Notes: generated from the sequence alone by a model not told the origin. A stretch of DNA of 52,405 bases from Lingula anatina (GCF_001039355.2 NW_019775844.1:18918-71322), one strand, 5' to 3'; counted from the stretch's first letter, positions 23,402 to 36,709 are shown. Made by a program: numbers and translations.

Positions 23402-23600
23402 TATACCGACCAGATAACCTTCAGGCCAGAGTGTCCACCACCGGAGCGGGGGACGTTGGTTCGTCCCCGTCAAGGGTCATACCAGTCCTTCATAAACTGC
23501 ATCTTTCGTCTCCCCGCTAGGTACTCAGCACTCAGCACAGGTTTAAGCAGGGTTAACTTTCCTGGTCTGGTCGTGAAATATAGATTTTTAGTTTGCTAGC
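23402..23600 (+). repeat. Probable tRNA-derived SINE fragment
   Basis: A GGTTCGTCCCC word resembling a Pol III B box (23458-23468) is followed by GGGTCATACCAG, a TTCATAAACTG stretch, a CCCCGCTAGGTACTCAGCA segment and CCTGGTCTGG. That order resembles tRNA-derived SINEs common in marine invertebrates. The A box is not clear, so the assignment is tentative. Confidence 0.4.
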
Positions 23601-25174
23601 TGTCAGCGCCTCATACGGCAGCTGGGCAGTGAGTGAGAGCGTGGACATCCACAGCCAAAAAATGACCAGGCGTCAAGTGTAAACCGCACTGAGACGCATA
23701 TGTAGTGCGGTATATACGAACTAAATTTTATCTTACTGTATTTGATCCATTTCGTTCTGTGATTCTTTGTTCCGGATCTAGCGTTCTTTTTGAAACAAGG
23801 AGTAATTATATCTTAACTATATAATATTGGATTGATTGTTTTATATGACTCAGTAAGGACCAGTTGGCTTTCAGTATTGTATAGATGAGTTAAAAGCAAT
23901 TTTTGTGTCTTACATAATGGAAAAAAGTAAACAGATAATTTGATAGTTTCGTTAACTATGAAGCAGCCTTGACATAACCAGACACTTGATAAAAGAAGTC
24001 AGGAGAGATGTAGACTACAGCACAGGGTTCAATAGCAAAGCAATTCTTCTGGAAGTCCTGGAAGCCAAGACTTGGAAAGGTATTTTAGAAGAAACTAACA
24101 AGTTTCTAATTCTGTTCAAAACTAATACTCGACTACCTGTATTTTGCTGTAATTTCTAGATAGGTCCCTTTTATAGTTTAAGTTTACTGACATGGTAGGT
24201 TATCATTAAAATGCCGAATTCAATAATGCATCTACCTTTTGCTGATTAAAACAATAAAAAATCTCTTGAAAGTTTATAAATTCTTAAAAGATTAAACCGT
24301 TCATTTTTCCCGTTGCTAAGCATAAGCATTAGCACCCAGGAGCGTTAATCGTAAATTTAACAGTTTTCTATTTTTTTGGTGAGATAACAATCGGTATGGG
24401 ACAATATTCCATCCCCATCTTTTCACGAAATTGGCATAGGAAGCAAAAAATGTATGAATTTCAATCCTGTGCCGTGGTTTCAATATTTTTTGCTGGAGTC
24501 ATGAGTCCTAATAACAATGATTCATTGAAAAAGGCATTATTTTGCCTTTTTTAGCGATAAAATCTGAACTAAGGCTTTGCTTTCCAGAAAATCGCTGGCA
24601 GGATTTTAAAGTACTCAGTGGTGTCACTACATTGGCCTTGAAACGGTGTTTGTGGGTGCTCAGGTAAAAAAATTCAGAAACCGATTTTACGATATTTACC
24701 TCAAAATCGCAATTATGACGTCATCGGTGAAATGAAATTTGTGTAAATTCAAGCAAATTTAGTCAGTGGTCACTAAAGAGTCATCTATTATCTAAAAACA
24801 TGATCGCATAGACAGTTATATAAGAATATTTGTCTACCACTGACAGTACATGTACCCTAAATTGTTTAAGATAAAGTCATATATTATATTATATTATGCA
24901 TTATGCTACGCCAGCGTATAACTTCGGATTGAATTGTTAATTTCAGGGTGGTGGAGTGACACTGATGTCAAGAAAATCGCAAGAAAGCGGTGACAATGAA
25001 AAATATTGTGATCTCAATTAGTGTAGGCAGACATTTAATCAATTTAATAGTGAGGGGATAAGATTATGATTTTTTATTTATGTAGGATCTAAATGAGGTG
25101 TTGATATCTGTCAAAGTAGACATATACTGTATTTCATAAATTTATATGAGAATCCTTACATTGGTCTTTTTACA

Positions 25175-26615
25175 CACTGTAAAAACAGTGTTTAGCTCCG
25201 AGACACATTTCTAAGCGCCTGTTTTGTCTCATTTTTTCCACGCGTTTAGCACCTAAGCACGTTTAGCCTATTAACATGTTACACGCTTTGACGTGTTTGA
25301 CGCCTAATAAATGTAGGGTGCATTTGTTTAACTTTAAGGTTGTAACGTTTTCAACTGTTTCAGTCACTCTCTCACACACACACGCGCGCGCGCGCGCGCG
25401 CGCGCGCGCGCGAAGTCACGGTCACCTTTAACTGCTATAGCTATCTCTATCTATAACAGGGTACCGTGAACTGTCAACATAATTGACTCACACCATAATC
25501 ATTACAGCGGGACTTATTCATCCTTGTGTTAGCTGAGCTTGCGAGGAAGTTAATTGGAATATATTTCTGACAAACAAGTTAGAAAAATTCACTAGTTTAC
25601 TAAAGACACGAAACAACTATCACTTTTTACTTTAAAACATTTTTTTCATATTTTGATAAAATGCGTTAAGGTATTGATGTTCATTTATTTTTTCCGGAAG
25701 TAATGAACAATAGAACATCAGGATGATGGTGGGGTATTCATTATAATGGTTTATTTAAGCTTTCATCACACGCTGGTTATTTTGGTAACGATAGTCCGAA
25801 TACTTTTTAAAATCGCACCGCTCTAGTCGCCGACTAACCCAAGCCCATTTTGGAATTAACCGCTAACTGTAGTTCATACAGCATAAGACGTGTTTTGGTG
25901 ATTAATAAAAAAGTTTTCAAAACATTAAATAATGTTTTTCCAGAATGTTATAAAACGCTTATAAAACTGCAAGGGCATCATTTTGCATGGAGTTAAAAAC
26001 ACCCATAACGTTACCATGACGTTATTCTATACCATCACCATCATGTAACCAGCTGATAACGTCGTGAAAACGTTATTTGTTATTTGGATTATTACTCAAT
26101 AGGCCTATTTTAAATAATCACACGTTACTGCAAGGAAGGACACAACGCGTTCGAGCAGGCTGCTTCTCGCCTCCAACAGCCCCATATGTTTACAAGGGGA
26201 AGTGTTAAGCAAAATTGTTGAGTCTTGTAATAAACTTGTTATGGGATCGTATATATGGGATTGTGAAGCATTTTTTTCTGTGACGAGCTTGAAAAGCTAA
26301 ACATGTTGTTTAGCAGCTCCACGCGTTAAGGAATTCCACACCTATAGCAGCTCCATATGTTTAGCAGCCTCACGCGCTTAGCGGAGGAAGTGCTTAGCAC
26401 AATGTGCTTAGCTTGTGATAGACTTGTTATAGAATCATATGCCGGTGAAGCTAAACACATAGCTAAACGTGTAACAATGCCAACGTGTCTAGCTTTTTCT
26501 TCTGTGAAACGTTTGAAAAGCTATACGCGTTTAGCATTTACACAGATTTCTAAATGCGTATAGGTGCCTAACGTGTGTTGTATGTATTTAAATGCTAAAC
26601 ACTGTTTTTACAGTG
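25175..26615. mobile_element. CACTA-like non-autonomous transposon
   Basis: The ends are perfect inverse copies: CACTGTAAAAACAGTGTTTA at the left and its reverse complement at the right. Copy B gives the empty site (TTTTTACAGGGATAAG), and the filled site shows a 2-bp CA duplication (25173-25174 and 26616-26617), in keeping with the 2-3 bp made by CACTA/EnSpm elements. Both ends carry many CGTTTAGC/CGTGTTTAG-like subterminal repeats. The interior has a CA/CG microsatellite (25374-25412) and no transposase frame. A Chapaev-type assignment is an alternative. Confidence 0.82.
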
Positions 26616-26695
26616 CAGGGATAAGCTGTGATATACTTCATATAGAACCTTCATTCAACATACTTGATTGTAATGTGTGGTTGGATCAGGTAATA

Positions 26696-27645
26696 CAGAC
26701 TTGACATTTAATATGAAATATTTTTCCAACTGATGCTGACTGATAAAGGAAAATAAGGATTTTAAAAAACGTGTTTTAAGAACTTTTAATAATACCTTTG
26801 ATGTCACTGTGACATCAGTTCTTTAATTGAATTCGCCAGTGAAGCAAACAAAAATACATTGACTGTTTTGCGTCATACGACAATCATTATGAGTTTTATT
26901 TTGGATCTCTATATTGTCCAAATTATCTGTAAAAGAGTTACATGTGCCACAAAGTATCTAGTCAAACAACGGTTGTTGTTTCACCTGACCTCATCTAGAT
27001 GCTACAAGCCTCTCAAGCGACAAGGCATTCCTTGGGATAGGGTTTTAGAGTTTATCTGGAATAACATTACAGGCATGGGTCGAAATCTATCTAGTTTGGT
27101 TGAGTTTTGTTGTAAGACGTGTACCGGGGTAGGCTGTTGATTCGGTGAGTCATGTACCTTGGTGGTAATATTCCGATACATTTGGCCTGGCCTCTCTGGA
27201 GGTACATCAGTCTGGGCATAACTCTATACAATGAGGACCGTTCCGTGCGACAGTGTCTGTGTTTGCGCACAGATTAACAACTTTGTAAAACACTGCTTAA
27301 CTCATTTAACGTAATGCAAAACGGACCGCTTGCTTGCAAAATTTCAAATTCTTCTAAGGAGTAGTTGCCAACATATGCATGCTTTTTTTTTGACAGAACC
27401 ATGCTTCGCCAAAGCCAAGATTTGACCAGCCCAAAGGAGCACTTCCCAATTAAATCACTGCATATTAACACTGCAGCAGTGCAACCAACATGATAGTCAG
27501 TTAATTGGTCACACCTGATCACACACTTCTCCATTCACATATCTTTTATGAGATCGGAGATCTGAATTTTTTTTGAAAAATGAACGTAGTTTACCTAAAG
27601 TATACTTTAAAACAGAATATTCCACATAATTAAATGTCAAGTCTG
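26696..27645 (-). mobile_element. Tc1/mariner-like remnant in copy A
   Basis: The ends CAGACTTGACATTTAATATG and ATTAAATGTCAAGTCTG match those of the 6289-7874 element. Internal sequence matches that element in reverse orientation, e.g. the AACTACTCCTTAGAAGAATTTGAAATTTTGCA region and the CGTATGACG...GAATTCGCCAGTGAAGCAAA region read on opposite strands. It is internally deleted to 950 bp with no intact transposase. Confidence 0.8.
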
Positions 27646-28984
27646 TTTTTAAGATATCACTGTGTATAAGACTGGGTCGACATTTTGATCCATACTTATA
27701 GGCTTTGGGTTTTTCTCTTTCTTAGAGACAAAATTATGTTTATTGAAGGAAATATTTTACTATAGATACATTTTTAAATCAATTAAAATCATTTAAAATT
27801 GATCTCAAATAATTATTTTTTTTAAATTGTTTCGTTAAGATAAAAAGGTTTTACAGTATTGATTGTTGTTAGTATTTTGTTTATTCGATTTGGTCTTATT
27901 ATAAATTCGTATTGTTAATTTTTTTCTCTGTTTTATCAGGAAGAAATTTTGTTTTGAATTCAAACTTGATTAATTGTTTTTAGATTATCCTGCAATCTCT
28001 ATAACCATTTATTCTACATAGAGAAAATCGAATATGTCTTCATATTTTAAATGTCAGTACTATTGTTTACATCTAGACTCTAGCTCTAGTATTTTCTATG
28101 AGATCTGTATTTGTCGACAGAAAATTTAAGTAGCTTCATTGGGGCCATGAAATAATTGCCTACATTCCACTTAGATAAATAGAGCTTATTTGTCTTCAAT
28201 TCTGGTTTAACCTATTAAAGGAGAGCAAGGTTATTAAAAATTCACCTGTTGTAAAATACCACTTTCAGTATCTTTAATACAGTTCGGAATATCAAAGAAT
28301 AGTTGAAGTAATATTCGGAGGTAACTCGGAAGTGGGCAGTCATTAGATCATTCAGGATAAAGCAGAAAGACGGGGTCACCTCGCACTATTACACTTAAGA
28401 GGGAGATTCGATATTTACCTCAGAGGGAATTATACCCGGGGCAGACACCGACTATATTTCCTCAGTGTTTAAGATTCCTTAAAGATCTACAAAGGCTGTC
28501 AAGCTTCAAGCAAATCACATATCCAGTTTTGGGTCTTTTAGATATCAGAAAATATTCTCTCTTGGAAGGAGTACTTTTAACTTCAGTAATTTTTTGTAAC
28601 TCTGTATTTTTTAATGACAAGGTAACATTAAAATCTTTATCCGTGTTCATTTCAAACTGTGTTGTTCACTAAAAAGAATCCGCCATCGACGCCAAGAACC
28701 TGCACGTTATAACTGATTACATAAAACAGTTTTGGCACTGAACAGTGGTTTATCTCTGATTGGACAGCATTATATTCCTTTTTTACACCATGTTTAAGTA
28801 CATTGATTAAACTAGAAAACACCTCTGAATTAATTTATTTAGCCTCCTTCATGATTTTAAAATATCTAAATAATCAATAAAGTACAAACCAATAGTTACT
28901 TGCATCTTGTCGCCTCTCTTGTTTTAAACACGTAACAATTTAATGTCCACTACATTTATTACTCTCATTTATCCTTACACTGTA

Positions 28985-28985
28985 N
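28985..28985. other. Ambiguous base at the A/B junction
   Basis: The single n lies exactly between the two copies, within CACTGTAnAAACT. With n read as A, the 12 bases CACTGTAAAAAC equal the tip of the CACTA-like TIR found at 25175. Copy B continues straight on from the AAAC shared by the two sides. This looks like a contig join. Confidence 0.85.
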
Positions 28986-28986
28986 A

Positions 28987-31900
28987 AACTAAATTTTATC
29001 TTACTGTATTTGATCCATTTCGTTCTGTGATTCTTTGTTCCGGATCTAGCGTTCTTTTTGAAACAAGGAGTAATTATATCTTAACTATATAATATTGGAT
29101 TGATTGTTTTATATGACTCAGTAAGGACCAGTTGGCTTTCAGTATTGTATAGATGAGTTGAAAGCAATTTTTGTGTCTTACATAATGGAAAAAAGTAAAC
29201 AGATAATTTGATAGTTTCGTTAACTATGAAGCAGCCTTGACATAACCAGACACTTGATAAGAGAAGTCAGGAGAGATGTAGACTACAGCACAGGGTTCAA
29301 TAGCAAAGCAATTCTTCTTCCACAGGTAAAACATTCGCATAAAATGATCAAATTAAAAAATCGCATAAAATAAATAAGTAGATGAATGAGTCGGTTAATG
29401 AATTGGATAATTAATTGTTAAGTTTATTTCACACGATGCGATGATTTTTGCTACTTTTAAGTACAACATATGTCTAGGTACGTAGATTAGTTTTTTTAGA
29501 GAGAGAGAGTTTATGTACTTCATGACGGTCAGGTCTTTATCACAGAACCATTGCATGGGTCATTTAGTTCCTGGCGTCGACCATCTTTGCAGGGTTATCA
29601 CACTCCATGGAAGCCAAGACTTGGAAAGGTATTTTAGAAGAAACTAACAAGTTTCTAATTCTGTTCAAAACTAATACTCGACTACCTGTATTTTGCTGTA
29701 ATTTCTAGATAGGTCCCTTTTATGGTTTAAGTTTACTGACATGGTAGGTTATCATTAAAATGCCAAATTCAATAATGCATCTACCTTTTGCTGATTAAAA
29801 CAATAAAAAATCTCTTGAAAGTTTATAAATTCTTAAAAGATTAATCCGTTCATTTTTCCCGTTGCTAAGCATAAGCATAAGCACCCAGTAGCGTTAATCG
29901 TAAATTTAACAGTTTTCTATTTTTTTGGTGAGATAACAATCGGTATGGGACAATATTCCATCCCCATCTTTTCACGAAATTGGCATAGGAAGCAAAAAAT
30001 GTATGAATTTCAATCCTGTGCCGTGGTTTCAATATTTTTTGCTGGAGTCATGAGTCCTGATAACAATGATTCATTGAAAAAGGCATTATTTTGCCTTTTT
30101 TAGCGATAAAATCTGAACTAAGGCTTTGCTTTCCAGAAAATCGCTGGCAGGATTTTAAAGTACTCAGTGGTGTCACTACATTGGCCTTGAAACGGTGTTC
30201 GTGGGTGCTCAGGTAAAAAAATTCAGAAACCGATTTTACGATATTTACCTCAAAATCGCAATTATGACGTCATCGGTGAAATGAAATTTGTGTAAATTCA
30301 AGCAAATTTAGTCAGTGGTCACTAAAGAGTCATCTATTATCTAAAAACATGATCGCAAAGACAGTTATATAAGAATATTTGTCTAACACTGACAGTACAT
30401 GTACCCTAAACTGTTTAAGATAAAGTCATATATTATATTATGCATTATGCTCCGCCAGTGTATAACTTCGGATTGAATTGTTAATTTCAGGGTGGTGGAG
30501 TGACACTGATGTCAAGAAAATCGCAAGAAAGCGGTGACAATGAAAAATATTGTGATCTCAATTAGTGTAGGCAGACATTTAATCAATTTAATAGTGAGGG
30601 GATAAGATTATGATTTTTTATTTATGTAGGATCTAAATGAGGTGTTGATATCTGTCAAAGTAGACATATACTGTATTTCATAAATTTATATGAGAATCCT
30701 TACATTGGTCTTTTTACAGGGATAAGCTGTGATATACTTCATATAGAACCTTCATTCAACATACTTGATTGTAATGTGTGGTTGGATCAGGTAATACAGA
30801 CTTGACATTTAATATGAAATATTTTTCCAACTGATGCTGACTGATAAAGGAAAACAAGGATTAAAAACGTGTTTTAATAACTTTTAATAATACCTTTGAT
30901 GTCACTGTGACATCAGTTCTTTAATTGAATTCGCCAGTGAAGCAAACAAAAATACATTGACTGTTTTGCGTCATACGACAATCATTATGAGTTTTATTTT
31001 GGATCTCTATATTGTCCAAATTATCTGTAAAAGAGTTACATGTGCCACAAAGTATCTAGTCAAACAACGGTTGTTGTTTCACCTGACCTCATCTAGATGC
31101 TACAAGCCTCTCAAGCGACAAGGCATTCCTTGGGATAGGGTTTTAGAGTTTATCTGGAATAACATTACAGGCATGGGTCGAAATCTATCTAGTTTGGTTC
31201 AGTTTTGTTGTAAGACGTGTACCGGGGTAGGCTGTTGATTCGGTGAGTCAGGTACCTTGGTGGTAAGATTCCGATACATTTGGCCTGGCCTCTCTGCAGG
31301 TACAGCAGTCTGGGCATAACTCTATACAATGAGGACCGTTCCGTGCGACAGTGTCTGTGTTTGCGCACAGATTAACAACTTTGTAAAACACTGCTTAACT
31401 CATTTAACGTAATGCAAAACGGACCGCTTGCATGCAAAATTTCAAATTCTTCTAAGGAGTAGTTGCCAACATATGCATGCTTTTTTTTGACAGAACCATG
31501 CTTCGCCAAAGCCAAGATTTGACCAGCCCAAAGGAGCACTTCCCAATTAAATCACTGCATATTAACACTGCAGCAGTGCAACCAACATGATAGTCAGTTA
31601 ATTGGTAGCGACACACCTGATCACACACTTCTCCATTCACATATCTTTTATGAGATCGGAGATCTGAATTTTTTTTGAAAAATGAACGTAGTTTACCTAA
31701 AGTATACTTTAAAACAGAATATTCCACATAATTAAATGTCAAGTCTGTTTTTAAGATATCACTGTGTATAAGACTGGGTCGACATTTTGATCCATACTTA
31801 TAGGCTTTGGGTTTTTCTCTTTCTTAGAGACAAAATTATGTTTATTGAAGGAAATATTTTACTATAGATACATTTTAAATCAATTAAAATCATTTAAAAT

Positions 31901-33073
31901 TGATCTCAAATAATTATTTTTTTTAATTGTTTCGTTAAGATAAAAAGGTTTTACAGTATTGATTGTTGTTAGTATTTTGTTTATTCGATTTGGTCTTATT
32001 ATAAATTCGTATTGTTAATATTTTTTCTCTGTTTTATCAGGAAGAAATTTTGTTTTGAATTCAAACTTGATTAATTGTTTTTAGATTATCCTGCAATCTC
32101 TATAACCATTTATTCTACATAGAGAAAATCGAATATGTCTTCATATTTTAAATGTCAGTACTATTGTTTACATCTAGACTCTAGCTCTAGTATTTTCTAT
32201 GAGATCTGTATTTGTCGACAGAAAATTTAAGTAGCTTCATTGGGACCATGAAATAATTGTCTTCATTCCACTTGGATAAATAGAGCTTATTTGTCTTCAA
32301 TTCTGGTTTAACCTATTAAAGGAGAGCAAGGTTATTAAAAATTCACCTGTTGTAAAATACCACTTTCAGTATCTTTAATACAGTTCAGAATATCAAAGAA
32401 TAGTTGAAATAATATTCGGAGGTAACTGGGAAGTGGGCAGTCATTAGATTATTCAGGATAAAGCAGAAAGACGGGGTCACCTCGCACGATTACACTAAAG
32501 AGGAAGATTCGATATTTACCTCAGAGGGAATTATACCTGGGGCAGACACCGAATGTATTTCCTCAGTGTTTAAGATTCCTTAAAGATCTACAAAGGCTGT
32601 CAAGCTTCAAGCAAATCACATATCCAGTTTTGGGTCTTTTAGATATCAGAAAATATTCTCTCTTGGAAGGAGTACTTCTAACTGCAGTAATTTTTTGTAA
32701 CTCTGTATTTTTTTATGACAAGGTAACATTAAATCTTTTCATTTCAAACTGTGTTGTTCACTAAAAAGAATCCGCCATCGACGCCAAGGACCTGCACGTT
32801 ATAACTGATTACATAAAACAGTTTTGGCACTGAACAGTACGTGGTTTCTCTCCGATTGGTCAGCATTATATTCCTTTTTTACATCGTGTTTAAGTACATT
32901 GATTAAACTAGAAAACACCTCTGAATTAATTTATTTAGCCTCCTTCATGATTTTAAAATATCTAAATAATCAATAAAGTACAAACCAATAGTTACTTGCA
33001 TCTTGTCGCCTCTCTTGTTTTAAACACGTAACAATTTAATGTCCACTACATTTATTACTCTCATTTATCCTTA
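28987..33073 (+). repeat. Tandem segment copy B (about 4.09 kb)
   Basis: This is the second copy of 23719-28977. It has the empty CACTA site (near 30717) and an extra 290-base segment (29319-29608) that copy A lacks. It includes its own Tc1-like remnant at 30797-31747. The length difference between copies is explained almost entirely by these two events. No gene was seen. Confidence 0.92.
30797..31747 (-). mobile_element. Tc1/mariner-like remnant in copy B
   Basis: It is the counterpart of 26696-27645, with the same ends and only small differences. It is a dead, internally deleted element in reverse orientation relative to the 6289-7874 relative. Confidence 0.8.
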
Positions 33074-33704
33074 GTTGTATCATTACGGCTTTAATTTAAA
33101 AGTGGAGCATGGAATGGGACACAGTGGGCACATGCTTCTCTCATACTTTTTGATGAATTCCCCTTTTGAAAAAAGTATAAATAGCAAATGGAAAGACGAT
33201 CGAAACCAATATTCCCGTCATTGTTCCCTATACGCTACAGTAAAATTGATTTGTTCTACTGATTTTTTTTCGTTCAGCAAAGTGAGACCATACCCTCAGC
33301 TTTACCCTAGGATCCACAAGTGTTGTGAGTCAAAATCAGACTGAATGGTGAAATACATGTAGTTGTCATAATTTAAACTGTAGAGTACTAACCCACAATA
33401 GAAGAATTATGCAATGTGAAACTAAAAATGCATCACTTAAAGCAAGGCCTTGTACATGTATAAAATGGAGATGTAAAGCTTTTGGGGTGGTGTCTTTGCC
33501 GCTCTTTCCTTGGGCAGTAAAAAGAATGCTGAAAGCGATGGGAAATTTCATATCGGTCCAAATGTATCTTCAAATGAAATGTAAAATATTTTAAATTACA
33601 TCGCTTTCTTGAAAGAATCGTTCATTTTAATTTATCGATGGCTTTCCACGAAGTTGCTTTTGATGAACTTATGAAGAAAATCCGACCAAAACTCACGCTG
33701 AATG

Positions 33705-33737
<33 letters not shown>

Positions 33738-36464
33738 GCGGTGAGAGGTTAGATATTATATGAAACCTACTTCTGATCTACTTTACCCTCTATTTTCACT
33801 TCATCTCTTTTTCTCTGGCTGATTTTGATTGGTCGTGAGCGTGGGAAAATACAGGTTGTACTTCCTTGTAGTGCATTGAAATCCCAATAATTACTTTTGC
33901 TTTCTAATTTGCTTTATTCTATAGGTTTGACAGCCCTATTTAAACTAATGTAAATAATCACAACAATTTACTACAACACAAATCTGATCACACTTTTATT
34001 CATGTATCATACATAAAGTCAATATTGATTGGACCCTGCACATGCAGAACAGGGCTGATTATAAACTTAGACGAAATAAATCCTGTGGAATGTTTTTTTA
34101 CTGGTATAAATAGGTTTGTTGGGTTAATAGGTATCATCACCAATGTCGTAACGGATTTAGGGGGCTGTCGGGGGTGTCCTGACCCCTACCCTCCTTCGAT
34201 TTCTGAAAAAAAATCACACTAGTGGTCCCCTCTTGTAATTAGAATTTTTACTAGCTGAATCATAGTTCTGAATCGGACCAAATGACACCGTTCGCCCTCT
34301 AAAATACCAAAACTTTTCGGGGCTCGCCGAAGGGCTCTAAACCCCACGCCAAGGGAGGGGATGGGGGCAGGGTCGCCTTTGCATCCTCGGCCTGTCATAC
34401 CTAAAAACGTTATACCCCCCCTCCTTCAAATAATCCTGGAACCGCCCCTGTATTGAGTGGTAATTGTAAGGAAATATTTCTCGTGTTCAGTGTTAATAAA
34501 CTGTTACAGCTCAGTGTTATGCATAGTCAGTGTTACAGAAAAAAAACCGAACCTAAACAAATCTTAAAATATCAGGAAAGGCCGACATTTGTAGTTTACA
34601 ATATTCAGATGTAGAATAATAGCTATAAAATGATCCCAGCCAGTTCAAGCGTTATGGCATTTTTTCTATTAACAGTTGAGAATGGGTTACTGCGACTAAT
34701 GGAAAAAGGGTATAAGGGTATTCCCCCTAAGTTCTGCCAATCAATGCTTTTACACCTTTCATATCAGTGCTACTATAGTCGAGCGACAAGGTGTACGTGA
34801 CAAGGTGAGCGATCTGCGGTGTTGTTGAAATACTGAAATGTGAATATGTTTGCCCCCTTTAAATGATAAGTAAGTGTATAAGAAGATTTAAATGTTTTTT
34901 CGTTTAGATAGTTCACATTGGAATGTGTGTAATCTTCTTGTACTGTTGTCTCAAATATTTCATTTACCAGTACATGTTCAAACGTTTTGATTGAAAAAAG
35001 GTCACCGTCTCGATTTGAAATTGGGTATTCCCCGTATCTTCTGCCAATAGTGAATAGCACTTCTTATAAATTTCAAACAAGGTTGTCTGATTAAAGTTAT
35101 ATCTTTGAAGAGGAGAGAGTACGTGCATAAGATATAAAACAAAGTAATAATAAAACGAACAAAAATCTGAATAACAATCGGAATCAATGCTGTCCAATTC
35201 CAAAGGAGTTGAACGCCCGAGCAGAAAGTACTACCCAGCACGTTGATAAGATAGATATTTTTGGCATTTGGTCTCTTTAACATACAGGACCCTTGAAATA
35301 ATTTGTGCCAGGAGTAACTACATATCTTGACCGTCTTTGTCGAAAATGTGCCCTTAAATTAAATCCGCCCGATGCACAGGGCAAATTACTTTTTGCAAAA
35401 GCTGGATAGAGTCGAACTATGCAAGCCTTTTATTCTGTAGATTATTTTTAATTATGTACTTTAACTATATGAATAAAAATTTAGTTCTTATTTTGCGAGA
35501 CACATATAAATTTCTTAAAATTTAAAAATGGAATGCGAATTTTTAATTCATGTGCTTCGCTTCATTTTCGTCTTTTTTACTAATAATAACAATTTAATGA
35601 GCACAGAATCGCTTTGACATTTAAGGCTCACTGTCATACAATTATATTTGTATGACACGTTGAGTCACATGAATGTTTTATTTTTTTTTCTGAGGGGGGG
35701 GGGTAATCAACAGCATTTAATTTGCGATAGCGTGTAAAAATGCTGGATGTGACAAATAACATAAATATGCCTCCACACCCCATTATTCTTGAAGCCAAGC
35801 GTCATATTGTTACTATTTTCGTAACAGGGGATTTTTTTTACACTATCGACTCCTTTTGATAGGGTTGATATTTTTAGCTATGTCGCCATTTTAAATTTCG
35901 CATCATGAAAGAGAAATAGGCCCATATTTGCACTATCTATACAAGTTAACTATCGGACAGAACGGTTGACTGTGTTCACGGGCACATAGAGATCTGTAGA
36001 TCATCTACAGAAGAATACGGTGAGAGGTCTATTTGTGCCATATGCGTCTTACGAGTGCAGACTAAATCGATTTAACTTCAGCATCGGCCAAGATTTTTCT
36101 CAGGTGGAAGGGGACGCACAGCGGTATAAAGAGGATACGATAACAATTTCACTACGACACGCTGAAGAATTCCCTGATTTTGTCTCGTCTGTCTTGTTCC
36201 TCTGGCCATTTTAATTTGGAGGGGGGGGGGGGTACATCTGAAGCTAAGGGAAGTGGACAAGGGTATGTCATTAGCAGTAGACAATTTATAACCAATATTT
36301 CCATAGTATTTTACTGATATGCATATATTAAACCACTTTCAGATACTGAGAAAAGGAAGCGTAACTCAATCCCGGAAGGTATTTAACGTTTTCGCCTTGC
36401 TTTAATTCCTCTTTCCTTACACATACATGTACACCGTACTGGCATTCAACACCCGCAGGACAAG
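33074..36464. other. Intergenic region upstream of the first TRADD-N-like gene
   Basis: I find no convincing exon. It holds a run of about 30 A (33708-33736), a hAT-like MITE (about 34140-34450), a GT/AT-rich tract and G runs near 35694 and 36221. A TATAAAG word at 36125 lies 340 bases before the first coding ATG and could be a core promoter element, but this is weak. Confidence 0.45.
34140..34450 (+). mobile_element. hAT-like MITE, copy 2
   Basis: This copy runs in the same orientation as 22355-22622 and shares GATTTCTGAAAAAAAATCACAC, GGTCCCCTCTTG and CTTCAAATAATCCTGGAACCGCCCCTG at the right end. The left terminus is decayed. The central part (AAAATACCAAAACTTTTCGG and the CCCCACGCC segment) matches the reverse complement of 49770-49840. 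Confidence 0.7.
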
Positions 36465-36659
36465 ATGTCAGAGGAACTTGACAACCAGACAGAAGGGGAA
36501 AAGAACCCACCTGATGGTGAAGTGAAGCAGAGGGTTAGATCAAGTGCTTATACCAAGACGACACAGACAACTTATGGGCAGAGGAAAGAAGACCAGCTCG
36601 ACAGTATGGGTTCTTCTTGTCAAATTAATATTTTGAAATAACACATCAACAACAACAGC

Positions 36660-36709
<50 letters not shown>

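Larger units (their letters stand above)
23719..28977 (+). repeat. Tandem segment copy A (about 5.26 kb)
   Basis: From AACTAAATTTTATC at 23719 to TTATCCTTA at 28977, this segment is repeated at 28987-33073 with only scattered substitutions and small indels, about 1-3% by eye. Copy A carries a 1.44-kb CACTA-like insertion (25175-26615) absent from copy B, and has only 9 bases (24051-24059) where copy B has 290. A Tc1-like remnant lies inside both copies. No gene was found in it. Confidence 0.92.

Noticed and set aside
26859-27140. 93-residue open frame, repeated almost unchanged at 30957-31238
   Set aside because: It is antisense to a decayed Tc1-like transposase region. Its conservation simply reflects the tandem duplication.
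33075-33344. 89-residue open frame immediately after copy B
   Set aside because: No domain, no splice context, and typical random residue order.
36020-36214. 64-residue open frame upstream of the first TRADD-N-like gene, considered as an extra 5' exon
   Set aside because: No convincing donor in the right phase to the ATG exon at 36465, and no similarity to the paralogue's first exon.
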